From positions 1-64,000 of the forward strand of contig JADLSH010000236.1 in the NCBI GenBank assembly GCA_016169945.1: a stretch of 64,000 nucleotides of DNA, written 5' to 3'. Below the pieces are notes generated by a model. The model did no database searches, was not told where the DNA came from, and worked only from the letters and a program-made list of their open reading frames with translations. Origin of the DNA: Trachythela sp. YZ-2020. Lineage: Eukaryota > Cnidaria > Anthozoa > Malacalcyonacea > Clavulariidae. Of the stretch, positions 34,401 to 46,400 are shown one piece after another (the first letter of the stretch is position 1; each line of letters starts with the position of its first letter). Both the position numbers and the translations under genes were made by a program.

Positions 34401-37400
34401 AATCACTTTGCATTCGTTTAATAAAAACTGTATTACTGTATTAATTAAACACAGCTGTATTAATTACCGTTCCCACTTCCGTTCCCACTTCCGTTCCCAT
34501 TCCCCGTTCCCATTCCCCGATTCCCCATTCCCCGTTCCCATTCCCCGTTCCCATTCCCCGTTCCCATTCCCCATTCCCATTTCCCGATTCCCCGTTCCCT
34601 GTTTTAAAGATAGCCCGTTTTTATGTTTTGAATTTTTAAATTGCACACATTTTTGAGTAAACTGGACTTGCTTTGAATTTAGGTTATGTTACTTTATATT
34701 TTATGTATTTTACTGACATATTTGTGTAGCGTGCATATAATTGTCGTGTATAAACCTAGCGGGCTGGCTTATTTTGTATGTATACTCTGTCTCTAAAACT
34801 GTGGAGTTCGTCAATTGAGTATAAGAATACTGTAAATGCTCGTTTTAGCGCCGCTCCCGGTTAAGCGTCGCACCTAGGATTAAAATAATTTAATAAGCGC
34901 CGCTCCCGATTAAGCGCCGCACCTGTCTAACTATATTATTGACTTTATTGACTTTATTAAAAACGGTACTATTTCACCTGATTAATTATTTACAATGATG
35001 TTAATTAAAAAAAAAAAGAAAGAAAGAAAAAGGTGATCTTCCAATAGGCCGTGTGCATGCACTACAAATATATTATATAAAATATCAATGGTCTACAAAA
35101 AATTAGGTGACTGAAAATGAATTTCCAGTATTAGTATATTCGCTTTATTTTGGTTTTAAAGCTAGAGATGCTTTTCGATGATTTTATTGCAGTGGAAAGG
35201 TTATTCCAAGCCATAGTGCGGCGCTTAATCGGGGTAATAAAGAGTTTAAGCTTGACGTTTACTGCAATCGGCTAGCGCGGCGTTAACTTGATAGGATACA
35301 CAAATAATCGCACTAAATAAGCCGTTTCAGTTTTGCTGTTTGACGTTAGTTAGAGGCGTTCATGCAAACATCGTCATAATTTTTAAGTTTAGGCAATAAA
35401 ATTTTTTGGGGTGAACCCTTTAGTCGAAAATGATTTAATAAGCGCCGCTCCCGGTTAAACGCCGCTCCCGATTAAGCGCCGCTCCCGATTAAGCGCCGCT
35501 CCCGATTAAGCGCCGCACTCAGGATCAGAAAAATTTAATAAGCGCCGCGGCGCTAAAACGAGCATTTACGGTATATAGATATACTAGAAGGCACTCAGAC
35601 TTGTATGAAAGTATAATACCAAGCGTGTAAACAGTATGTGCATCAGGCTGCCCAAACCGACAATAGTAAAGACACTTTAATTTGAATTTGGTTGACGAAT
35701 ATTAGCATAGTTGCTTATATTTAAAAGCTGCTGCACATTGATTGTTTTCGTCGCCGATAAAAAATAATATGTATACGAGCACTTGTAAATATTATATTAA
35801 ATCGAGCAAGTCCTTGTGTTTGAATTAAACTTGATTAAGACTACATTTTCATTTGGATTCTTACGAAATATAGCGATGAGTGCTGTTATGCCTTCGGCTT
35901 AGCTCTTTACTGGCTGTTTAATAGCAAAGTCAAAGACTGAATACTTAAAATAATTCTGGTTACAAAATATTAAAATTTGGCGCAAATTATTCATTCAAAC
36001 AAAATTAGTATTTTCTTTCTTTTGTATAAATTTGTCTGTTTTACATTCGTACAGTGCTCATATATTTTTTACAATATGCACGAGCGTCACTCGCCAGCAG
36101 TTTTTATATTTTTTTACACTATTAAAAGTAATTTGTAATGATTAATACATGATTATCTTGTGCTATTCATGAAAATATTATTATTTTAACTTATATTTAT
36201 TTTCAGTTGGAACCATCTCTCTGTCAGCAAGTAGTTACGATGTCGGAGAATCGGATGGGATCGTTGTTATTTATGTTGAACTGGTTGGCGGTGAAGTTGA
36301 TAGTGTCGTTGAAGTCAAGTAAGGCTAAATCAAAATTAAGGCAACTTTCAACAAAAACTGATTTCAACGCATGTTATATATATATAGTATATATATGTTT
36401 ATGCATGATGGATGAACATTTTTATTGTGTCATATTTTTATAGACAAATATCTCCAACAAGTCAGACTAACATTACTTACTCTCTCCAGGACACGGCTTT
36501 AGTCATGGCTAGTTCAAATGGCAGAGCGTCAGGCTAGCAACCTTGAGGCTACGGGTATACAGAAGATGTCATGTCACATGCATTTTTAGAACAACATTTA
36601 TATATTAACATTATTGACATCCATTGTTTTTATCTGCATGCAAGGTGTTTTCAACCTGTTCAAGAGTGAAGCTTTTTTAACTAGTTTACTGACAAATTGT
36701 GCAAACAAAACAAACAACGCTCTTACCATGAAACTACAAAAAAAAACCTACCCAGCAATAACTGTAAATTATATAATAAGGCGTTAAATATTGAACTGAT
36801 AAATTGAATAAAATCAATTATTTTTAGATTGTCGGTAACTCCCATATCTGCCACTGCTGGTACAGACTTCGAACAAAAACCGGATACCACTGTAACATTT
36901 CAACCTCAAGAAACTGGACGGAAACCAGTAGTTATCAACATTCCTGACGATAACATACTTGAAAACGATGAACAATTTCTTGTATTTATTACAAGTTCAG
37001 ATTCTGACACGAGACTGTTAACTTCCACAGCAACAGTTACTATTCACGATGATGACTGTAAGTGGTAATTTTTTATTAAAGAATGCTGAGGGTCCTAAAA
37101 AAATACAATAAGAACTTCGACGTTTCGAGCGAAGACCCTTCGCCTGGAAATTTGTAGTAAATTTTATTATATTAATAGGTGGGTTTAATTATATGGTGCT
37201 ACACTTGGTGGTCAACCTCAAATATAATAATAAATGTTCCATTAATATATGCATTTGTCACCAAGCACAAGGTCAATACTTAAATTAAACATTTTAGTTA
37301 CTCAGATAATTGTATTTCCTTTTACAGTTGATCACCATGTTCTGTACTTAGCGAAACCTACCTATTGTGAGGTTTTGTTCAAACATCGAACATTTCATCA

Positions 37401-40400
37401 ATTTGATAGTATTATTTAATATATTTGAATCGAAGATAAATCTGTCCATTGCCATTGATTTGTCAAAATTCCGAATTCGTTCCCAGAGATCTAATGCCCT
37501 ATAGGGGTAACAATTCTCATAGAGCCCTGCCAAAGTGGTAGCGATCCCCTTAAGACATCGACCTAAACCGAGGGGTCACAATGCCTTTGGACACGGATAC
37601 GACTGACACTATATTTCTTGAGTCTATGGGCCTAAGAGTGACCATTGGGAACACGCCATCCCCACAAATACACAGAATGTGTATTCCCCATATACGAAAA
37701 CAACCCATCTCCCACTACAGATGTGTTCATGTAGAAGACGTCTTTCGCATATTATGGTTGATAGCTTTCCATCCGCAATCAATTAAAAAAGTATTTTTAT
37801 CGTTGTACAGTCGTTTCCATTTCATGGCAAGTTCCTGACAACTCGGTCGCAGAGAACGTTGGTCTTGTTACAGCTAACCTTGTTTTAAATGGTGACATTG
37901 AAAAGAATATAGCTGTAAGGTAAGTCATGCGGAGCTTTGATATGTATTAACACCTGAAAATATCTTTATCTCATCTCAAGAAAATGTAAGAATTCTAAAT
38001 AAAATATTTGTTAAAATATGATTATATCATTATTGAAAATTTTAACTAAAATATGGATTTTGAGTGAACCAGGATGCAAACCTTTTAGAGTACATATGAA
38101 CATATGAAAAAGAACTTGAATTAATGTGCGTTGAGCGGGTACAATAATTTTATCAATTATAGCACAGTACCATGAGAAATGTGGTTCTAAAGGATGTAGC
38201 ATTGTCATTGAAAGTATACAAGTATTTAGCAGTCTGTCGTTTTACAAAATGTAGTAGAGATAGAACGACACACATGCATGTGAAACATGTGAATATGGAA
38301 CTAAACAGATTTCAGATGTACATGCATGCACTTCTACATGTTCTTCGTTAAGCTCTTTATTTTTGTTCTTATTGATTCATTAATTGATTATCACATAGTT
38401 CTTACCTTGCCGTTACCCATATTACCGTTAATTGCATACAATAGTCGATACACTAATATTGTGTTCTCGTTATTATATGTACGTAATATATTTTCTCTTT
38501 AGCGTCGCTGTCAATGATCTTTCGACGAGTGCAGCTGATTACTCATTACTAACAACCTCAGTTACTTTCACTCCCAGTGATGTTAGTAACACCAAGCCAG
38601 TCCAAGTCTTTATTAACAACGATAACATTGTTGAACAACCAGAATCTCTACAACTTACTCTAAGTACAACTGATGCCTCAGTCAATACAACTACTACAGT
38701 GATCTTAATTGAAGATGACGATAGTAAGTTTTCAATTTTTTAATGTTATATATAACCCACGAGAAGGATATTAATGTAGTAATTTGATACTTTTCCTAAA
38801 ATGAATAACAAAGACGGTAAATATAGTTGAAATACTAATGATTGTAACACTTCTAGTGTTTGTAACTAGTTGGCATATGAAGTGATTTCGTAAGTTGATA
38901 CACCGAATCAACACGACTGACTATAGCAATTATATATTATATATATCATTAGTTTACGTTTCATAGGGACGAGAATATTTCACCCGTGTGCTGGAATATT
39001 AATCTAAACTTGCAGTATTTCTTGTTGACTAAATAGCTGAGCTTTCTAAAATATCGGGGAGTTTTGCTGAAATTTTTCTTTTTTTTCAGAAATAACTGTG
39101 TCGTTTGTTCGAAGCACGTATTCATTTAGTGAAGGAATCCTAGAGCATCAGATAGAAGTCATTGCAGTTGCTCAGCAGTTGACTACTATTGTTCACATCA
39201 GGTATATACACATAAATCATATGTATAATCCAGGTGATCTGCGAAACGGAGAGGATTTGGACCAGTTTTCAAATAGAAATCCATTCTTGAGTCTCTGTGG
39301 CTTGATCTCCTCCATTTTCAGTAAAAAAATTATATATCCGGCTTTCAGTATAAAAGCAAGGGATTATTATGGGAATATCATAATTCCTTGCTTTTCCTGA
39401 ACTAAGTCATTCTTCCCCTTTTTTGCTTTTATTTTGGACAAAATGGAGAGCATCATAGAGGTTGGGGGACTTGGCCTCGCAGTACACATGTTAAAAGAGG
39501 CCCTGCAACACAACGCTAACTATTTTGCTTCTTGTTTCCTGCAGTTTGAGTACCTTTAATGACGTGGCGTCAGCTGGTCAGGACTATAATAATCCGAATG
39601 GACTTGTGACATTCACATCATTTTCTGGAAGCCAGACACGTAGTCTCACAATACAGATCCTTCCCGATACCTTAGTTGAATATGATGAAACTTTCGAAGT
39701 GAAACTTGGAATACCAGCAGGATCTACTGGTCTTGCGCAACTTGCTAATCCATCTGAAACAGTTGTGACAATTCTGGATGATGATAGTAAGTTTATTTAT
39801 ACACAAACCTGGTATTGATCACATGAATTCACCTGGTTGCTAATGTAACATTATATATTACAATAATTCCAATCCTGAAATTAATTTTGAACTGGTGTTC
39901 AAGTGGAAACAGTTAGTTCCAGTATTAGACAACGCCAAATTCTGAGGTTAAGAAATCCAATTTGAGGTTAAGAAATCCAATGATATCTTTAGCCCCAATT
40001 CATAAACGTTTTTAGTCCAGACCTCACTTACCCATTTTTTCATAATGCATGTTTAATTTTTTAGCCTCTAATCCACAACCATAAACCATTAACCAAATGT
40101 CGTTTTGTTGTCGTCATCATTGTTGTTCATGTTCGTTGTTCGTTGTTTGTTCGTTGTTTGTTGCATGTTTGTTATTTCCTTCTAAATCTAAATTATTCAA
40201 TATATGCTACCATTGAGGGTCTTCATATAGTTTCCCTGCAGTACATACTTCGTATCGTTTACTTAGTCACTGTATATTCTAACAAGTTCGTACTATCTTT
40301 TAGGGGCAGTAATTAACTTCAAGAGTGCCTCGTACACAGTGTTGGAGGTAGCTACTGAAGTTGATGTAAACGTTACTCTGTCAGGTGATCTTCGAAGACC

Positions 40401-43400
40401 AGTTGAAATCGGGTAAGACCTAAAGCCGTGTTTGCACTAACGACTGCCATTTACCAGATACCTCTACCTGTATCGTATACCTGGACCGTTATATGCACGC
40501 AAAATGAAATAGAAATCAAAATTCAGCTAAGAAATGATATCAGAGACTGGAATTTTAACTATGTGCCATCGAAATTTGTTGGGACTATCCAAACGTCCAT
40601 TTCCCGGCCACCGCTTATGCTTAGTCTCAAATTACGGTTTCAGGTCGGTGGTAGGTCAGTCTTAGGTCAGTCCAAGCATGTTTACACTACATGACTAACT
40701 GCTTTAGGTCGATCCTACATCAGTCTTAGGTCAGTCCAAGCACGTTTACACTACATGACTAACTGCTTTAGGTCGATCCTTGTTCAATCTTGGGTCAGTC
40801 CAAGCACGTTTACACTACATGACTAACTGCTTTAGGTCGATCCTAGTTCAGCCTTAGGTCAGTCCAAGCATGTTTACACTACATGACTAACTGCTTTAGG
40901 TCGATCCTAGATCAGTCTTAGGTCAGTCCAAGCACGTTTACACTACATGACTAACTGCTTTAGGTCGATCCTTGTTCAATCTTGGGTCAGTCCAAGCACG
41001 TTTACACTACATGACTAACTGCTTTAGGTCGGTGGTAGATGAATCTTGGGTCATTCCAAGCATGTTTACACTACTTGACTAACTGCTTTAGGTCGATCCT
41101 AGTTCAGTCTTAGGTCAGTCCAAGCACGTTTACGCTACATGACTAACTGCTTTAGGTCGGTGGTAGATCAATCTTGGGTCATTCCAAGCACGTTTCCACT
41201 ACATGACTAACTGCTTTAGATCGTTCCTAGTTCAGTCTTAGATCAGTCCAAGCACGTTTACGTTACATGACTAAAGTCCAAGCACGTTTACACTACTTGA
41301 CTAACTGCTTTAGGTCGATCCTAGTTCAGTCTTAGGTCATTCCAAGCATGTTTACACTACATGACTAACTGCTTTAGGTCGATCCTAGTTCAGTCTTAGG
41401 TCATTCCAAGCACGTTTACACGACATGACTAACTGCTTTAGGTCGGTGGTAGGTCAGTCTTAGGTCAGTTCAAGCACGTTTAAGGCTCGATCAAACGAGA
41501 ACGCAAGTCATCGCAATTCGCAAGTAAACTTGTTTTGACTTGCGACGCGACCGATCAAACGATACGCAAGAAATTTAGGGCGATTTAGCCCGTGTGCTTT
41601 TCTTTCATGTTCTCACTCTTATTGGAAACATTTTCGTCGACTTTTTCCAGTTTTTCGGTGTTTTTTGAAGCATTTGGAACGAACGGTATTCGACTTCGGC
41701 GTTTCCCGCTTTTTTTAACAATCACAGAGATAAATAGAGCACGAGCACAGAGGACTAGGGACTAGCCTAGCTTTATGTTACCATAGCAACTGGTCACGAA
41801 AAACTTACTTGAACTTGCGCTTGGTGTTCAAACGTGTCGCAAGTGCTCGCAAGTTTACAAAAACTTGCGATGAAGTTTGAACCAGTTCAAATCATTCGCA
41901 AGCTAACGCAAGTCATCGCAAGTTGATGGTCAAACGAGGCACAAGCAAGCGCAAGTAAAAACTTGCGATGACTTGCGTTCTCGTTTGATCGGGCCTTTAC
42001 ACTACATGGCTAACTGCTTTAGGTCGGTGGTAGGTCAGTCTTAGGTCAGTCCAAGCATGTTTACACTACATGACTAACTGCTTTAGATCGTTCCTAGTTC
42101 AGCCTTAGGTCAGTCCAAGCACGTTTACACTACATGACTAACTGCTTTAGGTCGGTGATAGTTAAGTCTTAGGTCAGTCCAAGCATGTTTACACTACATG
42201 ACTAACTGCTTTAGATCGTTCCTAGTTCAGCCTTAGGTCAGTCCAAGCACGTTTACACTACATGACTAACTGCTTTAGGTCGGTGATAGTTAAGTCTTAG
42301 GTCAGTCCAAGCATGTTTACACTACATGACTAACTGCTTTAGATCGTTCCTAGTTCAGCCTTAGGTCATTCCAAGCACGTTTACACTACATGACTAACTG
42401 CTTTAGGTCGGTGATAGTTCAGTCTTAGGTCAGTCCAAGCATGTTTACACTACATGACTAACTGCTTTAGATCGTTCCTAGTTCAGCCTTAGGTCAGTCC
42501 AAGCACGTTTACACTACATGACTAACTGCTTTAGGTCGATCCTAGTTCAGTCTTAGGTCAGTTCAAGCACGTTTACACGGCTTCACTAACTGCTTTAGGT
42601 CGGGCCTAGGTCAGGTATAGATCTCCAGTGTGAACTGTGCGTAAGTGGCTCATTATATACTTGTATTGCATGACCATGTTAATTTTATTCAGTTACCAAT
42701 TGAAATAGCTTTTTTCAGCCTCCTACACGGGCACTTTAGTTTGGTTAGGTTAACATCTAAGCCTCTTCCTGATCACCTTGCGGGGGGAAAACGAAATAAT
42801 CAATGCAAATTTTTAACCCAGCAGCTTCTCTAAAGTCGAAAGCCAATTTAGAAATTTAGTTGAAAGTTGAAGATATTATTCCCATGTTCAAATATTGCTG
42901 ACGTATAGGATTTTAAAGGAAATAAAGGAACATTGCATGTGAGAGAAGTTACATTCATGTTATAAGCTAAAATATTACTGCAAGTATTAACAGAAGTAAA
43001 ACATATTTCGATTTTGGATAATGAATGACTCAGTTCCTGCAGTTTCCATTAATAGCATGTTTCTTGAAATAATGAACAATAATCTAAAGGTGACAGCAGC
43101 ATCGTAACATTCTTTCACAAATTTCACAGGTATACGACACAGACGGGCACAGCTTCTAGCGTTGACTTCTCTGTCGCTGCCGGAACGATAACATTCACCC
43201 CAGGCCAAGCAATAGAGCAAGTCATTAAAATTTCAATCACGAATGATGATTTCGTTGAAGCTTCAGAACAGTTTAGAGTCACCCTACAACTACGAGATCC
43301 AGCAAACACAGAAATTGGAAATGTTGGGGAGACAACAGTTACCATTATTGATAATGATAGTTAGTATTGGTTTATTACCATTATTGATAATGATAGTTAG

Positions 43401-46400
43401 TATTGGTTTATTACCATTATTGATAATGATAGTTAGTATTGGTTTATTACCATTATTGATAATGATAGTTAGTATTGGTTTATTACCATTATTGATAATG
43501 ATGGTTAGTATTGGTTTATTACCATTATTGATAATGATAGTTAGTATTGGTTTATTACCATTATTGATAATGATAGTTAGTATTGGTTTATTACCATTAT
43601 TGATAATGATAGTTGATATATCGCATTCATAAAAGTTCTATCATTGCCTTCAACTATATGCACGCGCTAAAACTGCTCAAAGATATTCAATAAATCCAAA
43701 GAAATTATTGGTCTGAAAAATTCCTTTGTATCATTTTCTATTTTAGAGGCTCTTGTGGAGCATGTAAACACAACTTACACATTCCCAGAAGATGTTGGTA
43801 CTGCAGTACTTGGTGTAAGACTGCTGAACCTTGCTGGTCCACTACAGACTAATGTGAATGTCAGGTAAAGTATGACTGTAATTGCGACTGTAACTGCAAT
43901 TGTGACTTTAACTACTGTTATTTTGCAACTTTAACTGTTACTAACTGAAACAAACTATTACTGTAACTGAAACCGAATCTGTTATCATGGAACTGTCACT
44001 ATATAGAATCCCCGTTAATAGAATCGTTGCATATAGAATCTCCGTTATGTGAAATATGTTTAAATTATATTTGTTTTAAATTTTCTTACAGTGTTGCAGC
44101 AATAGGAACGACAGCAGTTAGCAATGATTTCACACAACCCAACTCTGTACTCACATTCTTTGCGGGTGATTTTAATATCGTACGAAACATCTTAATACCA
44201 ATAAATGATGACAATCTCTTTGAAGTTGATGAACAGTTATTCGTCGTACTTACCGCTGCTGGCACTGATGATAAAGTTGAAATAGATCCACCATCACAAG
44301 CTACAGTCACTATCACGGATGACGATGGTAATTTAAGTGTTAAAATACACCGTAAATAGCCCCCTCTCAAATGAGCCTCCCCTAATAACATACCCTATTT
44401 TTAGAAAGCCCCCGACCTCTCTTCAGGGCGTATAAAAAACGGATTCCTCGTTTGAAATGTAAATTTCGAAAATAAGTGAACAGCAAAACTCTGATGTCAT
44501 TTACATGCAATTACATGCAATAACAAATCAATACTTAAAGAAATTAGCCTATTTTCACCAAAACGAGAAGAATTGAAGCATTTTGGAAATGATTCATCAA
44601 AACTAGTAGCTACGTTGTTGTTTCTTTTCTCGTGTGGCAACAACAAGATTAAAGTTTAAATAAGAAAATTCAAGAATCTCAACTAACGGACTATGAAATC
44701 GCATAGCAAAATTGCATAATTAGGCCCCATATAAAGATGATAGGTTCTACTAAATTTTCTCTTGTGCAGTTTTTACTTGCACTAAAGAAAAAAAACGACC
44801 CCTTCTTCGAAAGAGAAAAAAAACAAGCTTTAAATTCATAATCATTAAAAAGACCTAAATCATTTTATAAGGTGTAGTATTCCAAAAATTATTAAGAATA
44901 ACTTCCGTTTTATATTCACCCTATATAAAGCGTTGCGGCTAAACCAATAAAACTCTCTCTCTCTATTCATCCCCCCCCTTTCCAGTAGCCTCTCCAACCA
45001 GTCAAACTTGTCTGAAATAAATAAGCATTCGGGGGGGGGAGCTTAATACTCCAAATAATAACGTGTTACATCTCATATTTAATTCCATTTACGGCTCGCG
45101 TATCGGTCGCCAAATCTTATAAACCAGTTCTGATGTTGACATAAATAATTCACTCCATTAGAACTTTGGTCTATAAAACTTGTATTTTTACCTTTTAGCT
45201 GCCGTAATATCATTTACACAAAGTTCATACAGTGTTACCGAGGGACAGACTGCTGCTGTAATGCTCGAAGTCTCATCTGGTACACTAGGATCAAGTGTCA
45301 TTGTCAGGTAACTTCTAACAAACGTCGTACTCCAGTGTGCGTATAAATAATGCTTGGAACTTCGATGTATATATTGAACTTGAAGTAGGCGGTATAAGGA
45401 GTGGTATGTACAGTTTCTCTTATTTTAAGCTGGAGGGCACTCAGAAACTGCATCCTCCGCCTGCGAAAGTCAGTATCAGGCATTAATTATGCATGCATTG
45501 TGGCATTCGGTTCTTTTACACAATCTGGAGAGGCTAGAAAAATTTTATAAATTGCTAAACCAATTTTCAACTAAAATTTGAACGATCTGTCCTTGGCATA
45601 TAGCCACTAGCCCAACAAACGGTCATATTGAACTGTTCGAAACGTTTTGGAATTTCCTGCCGGCAAACAAACAAACCGAAGTGAAAACATTCTCCTGGAG
45701 GAGGTATACTAGTCGTACCCAATTATAGACTGCATTTTATTTAAATTTCAGTGTTAATGCACAAGGTGTTACTGCTGGTACGAGTGATTTCGTTAGCACG
45801 ACATCAGCAGTTACATTCGCAGCTGGAGAGACAGGTCCCAAGACTGTCAATTTTGTAACTGTTGATGATGATATCGTCGAAACAAGTGAATTATTTATTG
45901 TTTCCTTGGCGAGCACTTCTGGAGTAACACTTGGGGGTCAGGCGTCTGTAACTATCAACGATAATGACGGTAAGATCATAGACATATTACATTCCAATTT
46001 GGCTAATTATTTTAAATCATAGTATATATTGATTGTATATAGTAAAGATCATGCACGTATTGTCGAAACATGGCTCACTAATTTACATATCTGGAAGTTT
46101 ATATGAATACGCTTTTCTCTGAAGGAAATATTTGCCACTAAATAGGATATTTGTATCTTATATCTATCACGTTTCCCTTCCAAATGCTACCGAAAATAAC
46201 GGTAGGAATATGTTAACAAATGTAAATATTCGTATTAGTGCGCACTGGGGATGTTGGCAGTATATAAAGTGAATTAGTTGCAGGGTAATGCAACGAAGAG
46301 TAATGCATGATGGTGTTGAAGCAAGCATCTTCTCACTGTTTCTACCCCGTATTCGTCCTCACAAAAGTCCCGCTGGGGAGATATTTCCTGTTTTTAGATT

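Larger units (their letters stand above)
27539..36206 (+). other. 8.7-kb intron filled with nested inverted repeats
   Basis: No exon-like segment in the gene frame was found. The intron holds a G-rich minisatellite at its left (27828-27895), the matching C-rich one at 34464-34610, an inverted pair 28181-28451 / 30794-31066, a small hairpin 28841-28945, a 2.8-kb palindrome 31434-34277 and a GC-rich TIR element 34827-35574. From 35580 to 36206 it is AT-rich, with no further structure that I can support. Confidence 0.75.

Noticed and set aside
34375..34656. Pro/Phe/Ser-repeat frame and its antisense Gly/Asn/Glu frame
   Set aside because: Translation of the C-rich minisatellite; no gene signals.
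36505..36560. Functional tRNA-Ala gene
   Set aside because: D-arm and anticodon arm are suggestive, but the acceptor stem and T-arm cannot be formed.
42987..43345. Minus-strand frames over the domain 4 B exon
   Set aside because: Antisense shadows of a Calx-beta exon; similar antisense frames over the other Calx-beta exons (44086, 51318, 53422, 58140) were dropped for the same reason.
43243..43632. 129-codon frame with repeated [12 protein letters not shown] units, looking like a multi-pass membrane protein
   Set aside because: It is the off-frame translation of the 36-bp tandem repeat that starts in the domain 4 exon; hydrophobicity is a by-product of the repeat.
44349..45070. TIR element between domains 5 and 6 suggested by C-rich and G-rich ends
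   Set aside because: The two ends (caccgtaaatagccccctc and the G-run near 45030) could not be aligned as a convincing inverted repeat.
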